DNA of 64,000 bases from Casuarina equisetifolia (lineage: Eukaryota > Streptophyta > Magnoliopsida > Fagales > Casuarinaceae), in NCBI GenBank assembly GCA_028551475.1, contig CM052357.1, positions 20,812,451 to 20,876,450 on the forward strand, written 5' to 3'. The notes below the pieces were generated by a model that was given only the letters and a program-made list of their open reading frames with translations, ran no database searches and had not been told where the DNA came from. Made by a program: the position numbers and the translations under genes. Shown piece by piece: positions 27,701 to 40,359 of the stretch; the first letter of the stretch is position 1; each line of letters opens with the position of its first letter.

Positions 27701-30184
27701 CTCCTTAATATCTTTTGGACAGGGCACAAGGTTAGGGAGTTGGTGTGGAAATATAGTTCAAGAACAACTAAATGTGTATCTTTCGATATGCTTTGTATAT
27801 GTGAGAATATCTCATTCACTTAACAATTAGTTTTAAGTAGTTTTAAGTTTAAGTTTGGACACAATATTATATCATCTGTAGTTATCACTCATGGGTTAAA
27901 ATAGTTGTAACTTTTTTCATACATAGGCAATAAGACATGTTGAAGATTGTAATTTCCTAAATTTGTCCAAACATTAGCATGCTATTTTTTTTCATATGTG
28001 AGTGTATCTCTCTTTTTTAATTATTTTAAGAAAGGGAATGCACATTTTTAACAATTTACTCATTACTTTTAGAACTTTTTTTTTCTTTTATCATCTAATA
28101 TTCGCAATAGTAAGTATAATTATTAAAGTATGAGAGTTCATTCTAAAACTTTAAAATAATAGGTGAAAAAATTTGATTACTTATAAGATCAAAGGTTCAT
28201 CCTCTCACTTTTAACGTAAGATAACACTTACCTTTAATAATGAGATTTTATGCTTTTAGCTTTTTCAAACACTAATTGTTCCTTTTTTAACAATCAACCT
28301 TAAAATGAGGAAGTTAAGTCTTATTATTAATATAGTATTAAAGTCAGTTTAAGAGATTTAAACTATTTTTGACAAATCTATATAAAGAAACTAGAATGAA
28401 AGGCCTAGGATTTGTAAGATATTGCATATGGACTTCAGCATGATCAGCTATAGCGACCTAGGGCTAAGTTTAGGGGATGAAAAGACAATGAAAGGTAAGA
28501 ATAGAGTGGGGTGGCGGAGAAGAGATTGCTTTCAGCAGGTTTGCCCATTTGACAAGATCATGTGCATGGCGGCTGATATCTTCTGCGGGTCTTGGAGGTA
28601 GACCATAATTTGGTTTGCTGAAAAAGTGATGGATACTTTTGACAACAAATAAAGAATCCATACCAGACATTTTTGTGGGTAGGGAAAACGACTTCTGGCG
28701 AACCCTTTCCAAGATTTGGTGGTCTAATCTCAAAGAAAAAGCATTTCACGTTGTTTGAAGAACTGCTTTGACTTAACCTACAATCAATTCCCCATGAACA
28801 GTTTTGGTTATTCATGCAAGGATTTGTTCACCGCCGGCTTTGTAAGGTAACTAATTTAGTGTGCCTTCACCAAATTAGTTTGGTGCCTGCAAGTTCCTTC
28901 AAAGTCTTTACCAAACTTCCTAAACATTCAACTTTGAACAAAAACAGCCAATTCAATGAAAAAGAACAGTTCTTGGATTAAAACTTCCTAATTTTTCAAA
29001 CTTTTACCTAGTCTACATCTAGTTGGTTAACGTAGGCCATTGTTCAATTGTCTTTGACATCCATACTGAATATTCGGTGTAGCATGGCTGAAAGCGGTGG
29101 TGTTTTCTGCAGGCTCCATCTGCTGCCATTGTCGGGTGGTTCAAACGTAGTTAATGGGTGATACAGATTCAGATGAACTGTCGACATTGCTTTTCCAACT
29201 CACTGCAAAAGCAGCGACTTCAATGGTACCATGCCCCACAATGGACAATGGTAAGAATATGAATGACACTGGAATGGAAATTTTCCACATAAGTAGAAGA
29301 AGAGATATCGTCATTTTCACGACATCACGAGCATGACATTTCTATATCACAAGATTTAGTTCTTTTTTCTGTGGTCGGGGAAACCAAGAAAGCGGCATCC
29401 TTACACAAAGGAATTACTCGAGGTTGAAAACTGCGGATTGATGATAGTCCAACTTAGCCAACTGATTTTGAATTTGGACAGAAAACCACTGCTAGAGCAA
29501 ATTGAAACTAGTTTTTGACTTGAATATTCAATTTTAAAATTTAAATTTTAATAAATAGGGTATTCTTTTTTTTCTTTTTCTTTCTAAAAATCTATATAAC
29601 GGGAAAAGACCATCATATATATATTTTTAGTTAATTTTGTAATAAATAAATTTTAAAAAAATTACATTGGAAAGTTCTTCCTTAAAATGGAGGAGAGGGA
29701 TCCTCGTAATTTTAAGGAGATGAGGCAAATAGCATCAAAGTACAGGGAAAGAGGAATGAATGCGTCAGCGATGGAGTGGCATGGGCCTGCGAAGACCATT
29801 CTCGTCGACAAATTCTCTTTGCCAGTCGAGAAACAAACGCGTGGCTGAAACATTTTGCTTACCTACCTCCCTCGCTCTTCCTCTTTCTTTCGCCAAAAGT
29901 CTTTTGCTTTTCAATCCTCCTTCGAACTTCCTGTCTTTATCTTTCTCTCCCAAGGTTTCTACGCCAAAAAGTTCCATATCACCCAAGCGCAGGCCGAAGT
30001 ACAGGCTGACTAACTACATTTTTGTGGGGTCCAATCATGCCCCACTACCTTTCTCGTCTACCTCCTCGGCAATGCAGTACTGGGTTTCACCAAAACTCAC
30101 CAACAACCTCCTCCTCACCAACCACAACCTTTTACATTTCTCTTCGTCTTTCTGTTCTGGGTTCCTAGATTGCCTTTCTCGTCA
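24799..30184. other. Long AT-rich intergenic region, ADT upstream
   Basis: About 5.4 kb without a supportable gene. An open frame at 25452-25745 (97 codons) lies in sequence with a decayed reading (ELADHQQTASELHACLVERF in another frame), possibly transposon-derived. A stretch at about 25762-26165 resembles an LTR ending before a degraded TAGTATTAAAGC primer-site-like motif. Minus frames at 28470-28815 and a plus frame at 29154-29336 have no recognised domain. The last 500 bp are the likely ADT promoter and 5'UTR. Confidence 0.4.
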
Positions 30185-33100
30185 ATGGCGCTAAAGGCTG
30201 CTACCAACTGGGTTTGTCCCAGAACTTCTCGTTCTGATCTAGGGTCCTTTGATTTGAGGTCTAGGAATTCTCCACCCGCTTTTAGATTGAGGTACGATTT
30301 GGACAAGTTTCGTAAATGGGAATGTTGTAGTTTGGGTGTTTTGGCTCAGCGAGCTACAACTCCTGTGGAGGATGAGAAGCCGCAGGTGTCCGGGGGTGAT
30401 TCTTCCGGGCTCATTGAGCGGTCTCAGGGCAATGAGTCGAAGGGCTTTCACAAGGACTTGAATCTTCTTCCTAGTGAGTTAACGCAACCTCATGTCTCTT
30501 TTAGATTGCAAGCTCTTTCTATTTTGCTGTTTATGTTTGATTTTCGTTACAACCGTACTACAGAATACTTATTTCTTTCCAAATTATGCATTGCTAGGAT
30601 TTTTATTTTAAAGTCATTTTTTCCTGTTCTTTCGAGTTGGAAGAACAGAGTTTGCGGAAATTAATATCTAATAGATCCTCATTGGTAATTGGACACTGTA
30701 GGCTGATGTAATGTGTTGCACTGTGATGCTTTTGGTTCGTTAGCTTCTGTCGTTAAGGAAATAGGTCGGTTGATATCACACTGATTGAGATGTTGAAATG
30801 AGGTTTGTCCTTACAGGTTGAGTTATATATCGTGTAGAAGCATATTTTGGGAAATTGTGAATGCCATACCAATCAGCCCAGTAAGAACATGGCCCTGTTC
30901 ATGCATGCCACAACTTCTAGATTTTGAGTACGGTCATATTGTTTATGTTTTCTAATTAGGCCGTATATGATTGAGGCGACGACTGCTCACATGGAAGTAG
31001 TATGTGACTTCCTTGGTTTAAAATTTTAAGTTGTTTTGAGTTTTCATTATTGCTTAAGTTAAGGTTGATCCCTATATTTCTAAAGTTTGTACAATTTATT
31101 TGATCTAACTAAAATGTTGTTAGAATCTGTTGTTCTTTATGGTTATATGTGTAACTAGTTCCTTCATGATAGTGATCCTCACCACCAAATTCTTTTCTTT
31201 TTCTGTTTTTCAATGTAATCTCATGGGTTGAATAAATGAAATTGCAGAACCTTTGTCTGCAAGTGATCTGTCTTCTTCTCCAAGTGATGGTTCAAAAGCG
31301 CGGGTAGCCTTCCAGGTATAGTCTTTCGTCATGCCTTTCCAAAGTGCCCGGCATTCTTGTTATTCTCATATTGGTTGCCTTGCTAATACAGGGATTACCA
31401 GGAGCATATAGTGAGACTGCAGCATTAAAAGCATATCCCAAGTGTGAGACTGTCCCATGTGACGAGTTTGAAGAAGCATTTAAGGTTCAAATAATTACTA
31501 TTTTATGCTATCTATTGGTGCTGGTTTTGTTATTTATTATTTGATTTATTTACCTCCTATTGTTACCTTGATATAGCTAAGTTCATTTCACAGGCTGTTG
31601 AGCTGTGGTTAGTGGATAAAGCAGTTCTTCCCATTGAGAATTCTGTTGGTGGGAGCATCCACCGTAATTATGACTTACTCCTTCGACATAGGCTGCATAT
31701 TGTTGGGGAGGTGCAGATGTATGTTAACCATTGCCTTCTAGGGTTGCCTGGTGTAAGAAAAGAGGAGCTTAAAAGTATTCTGAGCCATCCCATGGTAAGT
31801 CATCTTGTTTCTTTTCATTCTTTGTAGTATCGCTCTCAAAAGGGGAACATATAGTGTTTTGCGTCCTGTTCTCTATAAATCACCTGGACGCCCATCATGT
31901 CCTGCCAAACTTTTTCAGCAACTCGTCCATGGCAATAGCTTTAGGATACTTCCCATTAAGGTAATCTTATCGGATACAAGACACTGAAAAAGTTTGGGTA
32001 TTCAGTCATGTCATGTTTGGGCTTGTAGACACTCAAATATGGAATAATTGATTGTTTTAGATGGGGAAGCCGCATTTAGGATGGAAGACATGGGTCCCCA
32101 AAGTTTCTCATAGATGCTGTCTTGGGCAACATTTTCATTGCAGGCTCTTGCTCAATGTGACATACTGCTAAGCGAGTTAGGTGTTGTCAGAATTAATGCT
32201 GATGATACTGCTGGTGCTGCTCAGGTTATTGATGCAAGTTTGATGTTTTGTACATTGATTTTCTTACGTATTACATGGACAATGTAGATATAGAGATAAT
32301 TAGAACATTTTGGACAGATGGTAGCAACAACTGGCACAAGGGATACTGGAGCCATTGCAAGTACTAGAGCTGCAGAAATATATGGGCTCGACATTCTTGC
32401 TGAAAAGATTCAGGTAAGATTTCCTTTTCACTTTGTATCAATCTGACATATCATGTTAATATCAGTGCTATGTCCTTGTCACAAGAAACTTCCACTTCTA
32501 AATAGCTTTCCCTTAATCGGTACTATAGACTTATAGTAAATCTACATTGTTTTCTGTACTATTGAAAATTAATGTTTGTGATGTCCTTTTCACCTTTATG
32601 GTTGGGGTTGCTTTACCTTAATCGGTACCATAATAAATCTACATTGTTTTCTGCACCATTGAAAATTAATGTTTGTGATGTCCTTTTCACCTTTGTAGTT
32701 GGGGTGCTAGAAAGTTAATTTGACTGGTATGTATGAAGAAACTCTGTGAACATTTTGATCCTGCTACAGCAACTGTCTAAACTTCTTTCTTGCTTGGAGG
32801 ATTTACAATTGCATATTGCCATATATACATAAAAGTTTGAATTCTATTCTTTCAAGATGTGCCCCTCGCACTCATAAAGAATATGTACACAAAGAAAGAT
32901 GCGTGCAATCTCAATTTTGTTTCCATGTTTTGGGTGATGAGAATTGCAATGCTTCTAACTGTATGGCAAAAAGACCATATTCAGAGGGCTTTTGAAAGTT
33001 GAAGTAAACAAAACTGCTGAGCTTTTGTTATTTCAATGCACATTAACTTCTTTGATCTGGAATGAAAGTCTATATTCAGAGAGCTTTTGAAAATTGAAAC

Positions 33101-34524
33101 AAACACAAGTATAGCTGTATCTTCTATTCCTTGACAAGATGGAGCTGTTAGATCTTGGTAGTTGACTTGAAGTTTGACACCTTCTCTGTCCTCATACTGT
33201 TCATGCATTTTGGAAGGGTTGGTAGTACATATCGTGCTTGGTTCAATTTGATCTCCAAAACTCAAAAGGTTCCAATTTTGTTCCCGAAAGTAGACTTATA
33301 AGCAGTTTAATTATTTGATCCAAATTCATTATCAAACTTTCACTAGAATCCATAACATGCCCCATCTCACTTTTTGTCACATTATCAAATTTATTAACTC
33401 AGGTTTAAAGTTCAAGGAAGAAGTTTGTCAAAATCTGGGGACTAAGTTGGAAGAAAACATATATTTTTGGGACCAAAAATATAGTTTATCCAAAATCTTC
33501 CCCCTTTTTAGGAAGTTTCAATTTCAGACCAAGCAATGAAGATGTAGAATTTCTCAGCCCATCACATATTGATGTATGATCCATCAACTACTTGGCATCT
33601 AAGTTTGTTTAAGCTCTTATCTGGCTTGTCTCTTCCATTTTGTTTTCATGGAGAATGTTAACTGTCATGAACAGTGACGAATGTAACTTAACTAGAATGT
33701 TCTCGGCTTGTGCTTTTCAGGATGAGAAAGAAAATATTACACGTTTCTTAATACTTGCCAGAGAACCTATAATTCCAGGAACTGATCGGCCCTATAGGGT
33801 ATGGATTTTTAATATGCATTGATATCCTTTCTATCAATAATAGACCAATGAAATATCTGTTAAATGTGTTCTAGACAAGCATTGTTTTTACCCTGGAAGA
33901 AGGTCCCGGAGTACTGTTCAAAGCTTTATCAGTGTTTGCACTGAGGGGCATTAATTTGACAAAGGTAAACCAACCTCAAGCGAGATCCATTTGTGTTACT
34001 TTTACAAATGTATCAATGGGATGTGATTGTTATCTCTTTTGGTTTGGAAAAATTTCAGATCGAGAGCCGTCCTCAGAAACAAAGACCTCTACGGGTTGTC
34101 GATGATTCTAACGAAGGGAGTGCCAAGTGAGTGATACTACCTCTTAAATTTTTAGGAGAATTAGGCCATGTAAGATAAGCAACAATAGCTGTGGAACAGA
34201 AGAAATAGAAAGTTTTAAGTGAAAAGAGAAAGGAAAGTCAGAATGGTAGTTGTGTCCTGAAATCGTCCATGCTGTAGTGGTCAATGTTTTGTGGTGGCAG
34301 GTACTTCGACTATTTGTTCTATATCGACTTTGAAGCTTCAATGGCGCAGCCTTCTGCTCAATATGCTTTAGGACATCTACAGGTCAGTCTATACATCTCA
34401 TCATAAAACAGAAAATCATGCACTTAGAACGGAGAGATCTCTTATTTATTCTCTTTTTCTGACGCAGGAATTTGCAAAATTTATTCGTGTCCTTGGTAGC
34501 TATCCCATAGATACGGCTCAATAG
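30185..34524 (+). CDS. ADT1: Arogenate/prephenate dehydratase, plastid (ADT1-like)
   Basis: Eleven exons: 30185-30473, 31248-31315, 31392-31484, 31594-31794, 32144-32224, 32318-32413, 33721-33798, 33875-33964, 34059-34126, 34301-34382 and 34468-34524, joining to 401 codons (400 aa). The enzyme dehydrates and decarboxylates arogenate to phenylalanine (or prephenate to phenylpyruvate), normally in plastids. Residues 1 to about 95 are a divergent Ser/Arg-rich N-terminus consistent with a transit peptide. The catalytic domain begins [20 protein letters not shown] and includes [29 protein letters not shown] and TRDTGAIAS (about 251-259). The C-terminal ACT domain has [19 protein letters not shown] followed by ESRP (334-337), the Phe-binding motif for feedback control. 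The N-terminus MALKAA..WVCP resembles the multi-exon ADT1 type rather than intronless ADT3-6 types. The gene is convergent with the glyoxalase gene, with 778 bp between stops. Confidence 0.96.
32511..32705. repeat. About 105-bp tandem duplication in ADT intron 6
   Basis: Unit A begins at 32511 and unit B at 32616, both starting CCTTAATCGGTAC. They share AAATCTACATTGTTTTCTG and TTGAAAATTAATGTTTGTGA nearly unchanged. Unit B lacks eight bases near its start. High identity suggests a fairly recent event. Confidence 0.9.
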
Positions 34525-35302
34525 AAGGCCTTTCCTGGAGGAAGTTCGACCTCCCACGTCGTACATAAGTCTCCCTTATCGTGCAGAAGTCAAATGCTAC
34601 AAGAACCTTTTACCTTTCATTTTCCTTTCATGATTCTTTTCATCTCCAAATGGGGGTGGCTTCAAGACATCATGATTCCACGGCACAGCACATCAACCTG
34701 CAACTTGCATCCCGGAATATGCTTGCGCAGGCCATTTGTTTGTTTTTTTCTTTCTTTCCTTATTTGTTTTGTTTTCTAAATCTTGTGTTGAATACCAAGT
34801 TCGGGAAATTGATTCTTGTCTGACAGCATTTCCAAGGCATTTACCGTACACGCATACGAAACGAATGAGGTAACCTTGTTAATAAAATATGCAATAACAG
34901 CAGGAGACGCTAGTTTTCGTCTGTATGTTGCTTTTCACCTAACCCACAGCAATTCCAACCTTGGATAACCCGCCCCTCCACACCTACCAATCCCCTGGTT
35001 GACGAGTGGGGGGGGGGGGGGGGGGGGGGGTTGTCGCATCTGTCTCATGCTTTCGAAATCCAATGTTTTGAGGTTATTCAGGCCAGATAATTGCATATAA
35101 AACCTAGCAATACCATACGTTAAACATGGCACCAAATCCTACCAGTAGATGCAACACACATAAATACTACTCATTACTAGACATACAGTCACTCACAACC
35201 GTATTAAAACAAGCATGATGATACTAAGCACTGGCTTATTTCAAACAAAGCAATACAACTTAAGAGTGCTCACTCATCATAACATCCTTTACTCTGTAAT
35301 CT
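34525..35302. other. Convergent 3' UTRs of ADT and glyoxalase I
   Basis: Shared tail-to-tail spacer containing both 3' UTRs and a run of about 23 G at 35008-35030. AATAAAATATG at about 34880 could serve as the ADT poly(A) signal. Confidence 0.5.
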
Positions 35303-37857
35303 TCACTCCAGCTCCTTCAGGAAATCTTGATTGTCAACCAGGACCTACAAGTTAGAAGCAAAAGAACTAGTAAATAACATGCAGCTACCAATGAACAAGC
35401 ACGTCAGTGTGCAGACGAGTGCCACGTTCAATCAGGGTTGAGTTTATAATCTGTTATTAAATTTGATTAGATGTTAAACCCCAAAAGTCTCACTAATTTA
35501 TATTGCTTGTAGCTGCTGAATTGTTGGGTTTGACCATTGATGAAAACTTCTAAATGCAAAAACTTGTTACAAATTCCACTTGGATTAAATTCAACGTTTA
35601 ACCATAGATGCAGTTATGCAAACCTACCTATTTCAGGTCAATTTTAAGATTTATATCCACTAGAAAACAGTAGCATCGTATGCATAAATAATGTTGACTC
35701 TCACAACCCACTGGAAGACAATACGCGTTACGCAGTAGTGCTTTCAAGATCAGATTAGCTTAAAAGGTCAAAATTAGTACTACATAACACTTACAGTTTT
35801 CCAGCCATCTGGGTCTAGGAAAGAGGTAATCTTGGTGTTGAGTCCTGGAATTGGACCTGGTTGACGAGTAATCTTTCCTCCAACCTCTTGAATGACCAGG
35901 TTGACAACCTCAGCGCTTTTGTAAACATCATCAGTACCAATAGCAATCTGAAATGGACATCAGTAACTCACAAAGTTGGTAATGTTTTCCAACACGAGGA
36001 AAGTAAGGCAAGTAGGAAAAGGGAAAATGTATTCATTCAATAAACTGACCTGTGCATATGCATTTCCCTTGGTATACTCGGTCACACCATAATTATAAGT
36101 CAACTCCACAACAGTTGTTTCATGTTCTTCCGCATATCCAACCATGGCTACTGTGTACTGTTACATAGAAGCAAACACATATTAAGGACTCCATTCCTTT
36201 TGCGACCCAAAGGAGAGTAAAATGCTAAATTTGTTGTGTGAAATTATTTTAGAACAATACCTTCTGCTCAGGTCTATCAACCCTCTTCACTACTCTCATT
36301 CCCAAGGCCTACAAAAAAGGAAACTGAAAAGATCAGAATATGGATCATGGCACGGATTCACCATGCAATATTATCATAATATGAAGATATTCAAAGCCTT
36401 CAAGCTACATAAAGGTTCTGAGGCTTCATCCTGTAGGCTACTGTCTATGGTCTTCATACTCTTTTATGTAGAGTTTGAGTAATAACTTACATCATAATCA
36501 ATCCAGCATATCACCACTAGATCTAATGCTACCATTAGTAGAAGGATACACAAGAAAACTTCAGACATGTGGCACATACTTATATACATGTAAGCCCTTC
36601 ATAAATGACATGCATCCAAATTTTAAGATTGATTACCTTTTCATAAAACTTGATTGAGCGTTCCAAATCACCAACACGAAGCATTACTTGACAGAGTGGT
36701 TCGGGAGTTGGACCTCTTTGGATAAGCTCAAAAGTATAACCATCAGGATCCTTAACAAAGGCAATGACAGAATGTCCACCCTTAACAGGGCCAGGCTCCC
36801 TAGTGACATTGCCACCCTTAGCTCGGATGTCCTCAACCAATTTGTAAACCTAAAAGGTTTAAGGAATGTATAAATCAGTCTCAGTGCTAATCTACACATC
36901 AACAACACTAAATTGTACAATTAAACTTACATCTTGAGTTGCGATGGCAAAATGACCAAAACCAGTTCCAATGTCATACGATGTCACACCATAATCTGTA
37001 AAACAAATATTTAAAGAACTACTCAAGAGGACAAATCATCAAAATAAAAGGCATGATCATGCAACTATCCTCCTCAGCAACTTTGCTATTACTGATTAGC
37101 ATTAATTCTGTGACACAAGATGCTTTTGGTTCTATTTTCACAAATTGTAATTATCCACCTCAGCAACTTCTCTTCCTTTTCACCCAATAAATGCAAGTAA
37201 CGAATAATGAAAACCATCCATCAACATACAGGTACTAAAATATGAATAGGGGAACATAGGAAGAGGTAAACTAAGATCTGAAATTTTGCTCTCTTTAACA
37301 TATCTAGACTATATCCTTGAAGTAGGAAAACAAATCCCAGAGCATCAATCTCAGCAGCAAAACATTCTTAACAATGAATAACCAAAAAATACCAAAACAG
37401 TGCAATGCTAGTATCTTCTCGTGATTCTTCACCTGATGGTTAAAAAGAGACCAACCAACAAACCGTTTTGAAGATCCAAATCATGACAATCAGATCATTA
37501 AGTGTAGGCAACTCACTGTATGTCAACTCCACAACAAAGTTAGTCTGTTCTGGGCCAAAGCCTAGGAAAGCGTTGGAGTATTTCTCCTCGGGGATGTCCC
37601 TCTTCCTAAGCAGCTTCATTCCCAGACACTCGGTATAAAACCTAAGATCCAAAATAGAAAGATAAGGAAATCAATAAAAACTCGAAGCTTCAAGAAAGTA
37701 ACTCATCGAAAGCTTCAATAACAATGTCCTAGGAGGCATACTTGATGGTGCGGTCAAGATCACCAACACGATACACGACATGGAGGAGTCGACGCCTGTC
37801 CTTCTTAGGCCATTCTAGCAACTCCGCAGTGGGAGCAACGGGTGCAGCTTCAGCCAT
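35303..37857 (-). CDS. GLX1: Glyoxalase I (lactoylglutathione lyase), two-domain
   Basis: Eight coding exons on the minus strand: 37857-37742, 37641-37517, 36995-36931, 36849-36637, 36308-36261, 36157-36050, 35947-35795 and 35344-35303, joining to 290 codons (289 aa). The enzyme isomerises the methylglyoxal-glutathione hemithioacetal to S-lactoylglutathione. Two VOC-type halves are seen. Domain 1 starts [18 protein letters not shown] and domain 2 starts [18 protein letters not shown]. Metal-ligand positions in domain 1 look complete (His26, Glu77, His95, Glu143). The matching places in domain 2 read Gln156, Glu207, Gln225 and Val277, suggesting a single working site. There is no transit peptide, so it is probably cytosolic/nuclear. 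A 5'UTR intron is likely (38437-37884, donor CT|GTAAGT, acceptor ACAG). The length and the [12 protein letters not shown] end match plant Ni-type GLYI. Confidence 0.96.
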
Positions 37858-38438
37858 TACAAACACCAAACAGATGCAACCTTCTGTATTTCCAGATCAT
37901 CAAGAAATGAATGAAATCCCGCAGACGTGTTTCTTAAAATGCACTTCAAGCTCCACAGTAGTAGAGTAAAAAGACAAGTTTATATTCATTCTTGCATCTA
38001 ATTTTCCACTGACAACGATCGTATTTTCTGGCATCTTATTGAACATCAGAGAAACTCGCAGCCAATCAGAGTAAAACAAGCTAAGTTTATAAGTTTGATT
38101 ACGATTTAAATCCAAAACTAAACCTCTGAGATGGACCCAACAATACACTAACTCCCACAAACTCCAACCAAACAACTTTTTCTTCATGAAATCGAAAATA
38201 TAACAGAGATTAGAAATCAAAGGCCACATTTGAACACACAGAAGATGATCCTCCAACCCGACCTTGTTCATAGGTGTCTTCAAAGTGCGGCTAAATACAA
38301 TGGCACGGTAAGCATTATTCGGAGAAAAAAATCGCAGTTAAACAAACAAGATACAAACAGAACCATAAACAAGCCAATCTACTTCCAGTTTAGGATACAA
38401 GTTGATCAATTTCAGAATTCACAGAAAAAGAACTTACA

Positions 38439-39470
38439 GAGAGTGAGGAGAAACACTGAAATGCCCTAGAGAGATCTCGCGAGCACCTCACCAGATTTTT
38501 ATTATCCTCTCCGGCGAGCCATGTTACAGAAACAGTCAGTTACTGCATACCAAAATGACTGTCGAATAACATGTCAAACACGTGGAAAACGATGGCTCAT
38601 CGAAGGGATGAACGAATGAGAGACGCCAGTCACCGAGAAATCCGTAACAGTTGTGGTGACACGCCTCCCCCGTTTGACATGCGGTTGGCGTGCTCTGTAA
38701 GTCAAGGCCCGTAACCGTCAGTGCATCCGGACTGTGGACGTGGCGTCCCTTCGACGCGCCGCGTCAGCTCGGTACTAAATCTACGTGATTCCACGTTTAG
38801 AGGGAGGTTATTATTGTCCGCCCGATTGTTGAAGGGAAAGTGAAAGGCAGATGCTTATGCACTTTAATCGTTGTGTCGTTTGTCGGAAAAAGTTGTGGTC
38901 GCAAAGGCTGCCACTTTAGACAATAGGATTAAATGCCACAGGTATAGCTTTCTTCTTTTCCTCTTTGCTGATGTGATTCCCAGATTATTATTGAAAATGG
39001 AGAAATTCGGACGATTTTTTAAAATAGAGAGACAAGAAAATGAACTCAAAAAATATTTGTCAGAAACAGGAACTGTTTGTATTTTCTTGATCATTAATTA
39101 TGTTAGAAACAAATTTATTTATAAAACTAAGCTAATGGATTTACAAGGAAAGGAGAAATTTACGTTGAATCTCAAATGATGAGGCTTCCGTTGATATTGC
39201 AATCAGCTTTGCTGGAGATGGCTGTTTGAGGACCCATTGCGAAAATTTCTTGCCGTAAATCTCGGAGAAGGAAGGACAACCTCGTCCTCATGAACGGTCC
39301 CAGCTTGGAGAAAGAAAGGACACTCGGAACAAGTTGGAACAAGTTAACCATCCACAATTCCAATCGGATCCACAACAAACATCTGATTCCAACCACAAGA
39401 GGAGGCAGAAGACACTGACCTTGACGTAGGAAGGATAGAAATATCAGTTGAGTTCGGTCCGTGCAATGTC
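38439..39470. other. Glyoxalase 5' flank and spacer
   Basis: The first part holds the likely noncoding first exon and promoter of the minus-strand glyoxalase gene, including a GC-richer stretch (about 38580-38780). The rest shows no gene. Confidence 0.4.
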
Positions 39471-39717
39471 CATGTTGCAATATAATGTATTTAGGTTTTT
39501 TGTTGAAAATTTCTTGTAATAGTCCAAGTTCTAATTGGGTCAGCCCGTAGTTAGTTGGGCCTTTTCGTCTTTTGTTGTTAGGCTCGAGGCTCATGCAGGT
39601 TTGCCCTAATTGAGTATATTTTGTTCATGTTCATGTAATTAGGTTTCTAAGCAAGCAATCAAAGGAAATTTGGGTTCTACCAAATTGGTGGGTTCTTAGC
39701 CATTTTTTCCAATCTTA
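39471..39717 (+). repeat. Probable 5' LTR end of a decayed Copia element
   Basis: This AT-rich stretch ends just before TGGTATCAAAGCC (about 39720-39732), a primer-binding-site-like motif. Copia pol remnants follow downstream in the same orientation. The left boundary is uncertain. Confidence 0.5.
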
Positions 39718-39719
39718 GA

Positions 39720-39732
39720 TGGTATCAAAGCC
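39720..39732 (+). other. Primer-binding-site-like motif
   Basis: TGGTATCAAAGCC resembles the initiator-Met tRNA complement and sits at the junction of LTR-like and internal sequence. Confidence 0.6.
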
Positions 39733-40359
39733 AATCTGAGTTTCTGATTAATTTGGTATATTTATGTATTGTTTTTCTTCCTTTTTTTTTTTTGTATTCC
39801 TTGGTTCTTTTCTTGTTAGAACTTTGGTGATATTGCTTGCTTCGTGTTTGTTGAGAAAAGGATCTATGTCCTGATCCTATTTCTCAGTTAGTTTTGTCTC
39901 TTTATTCAAATTTCTAATTTATCTCTTAGAGTTCCATTTGGTTTTCTGGTTCTTTCTGTTTTTGGTATGTCATCTTTTGTTACTAGATCCATTCTATTCA
40001 AGTTTTCTTTATCAAAACTTGTTTAATACAGTGCATTTTGGTTAGTGTTTGGGCGATATTTTGAAGTTTGAAATTACCTTTTTGTCCTTTGGTTGCATAC
40101 GTACCGTTTCATTTAGTTGTTGAGGTCATATTACATTTCTACCCCTGAACGATGCATTTTTTGCTTTCCCATACGCACCATTTCATTTAAGTTTGGTCTA
40201 ATTACCTTCCTACCCTTTAAACGATGCATTTTGCTCCCTTGCATGCCTCGTTTCCTTTAAATTTTAGAAATTCCATCCTTGTCCCTAGACGTTGCATATT
40301 GTCTACACGCATTGTTTCACCTAAGCCCGGCATCCATATTTTGTTAGCCACTCCATCAT

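Noticed and set aside
28470-28815. Overlapping minus-strand frames of 85-87 codons (EVVFPTHKNVWYGFFICC, AEDISRHAHDLVKWA).
   Set aside because: No domain recognised, no convincing splice structure around them, and the two frames compete; could be a decayed exon but not supportable.
39172-39594. 140-codon minus frame.
   Set aside because: Overlaps LTR-like sequence of a plus-strand Copia relic; no recognised domain.
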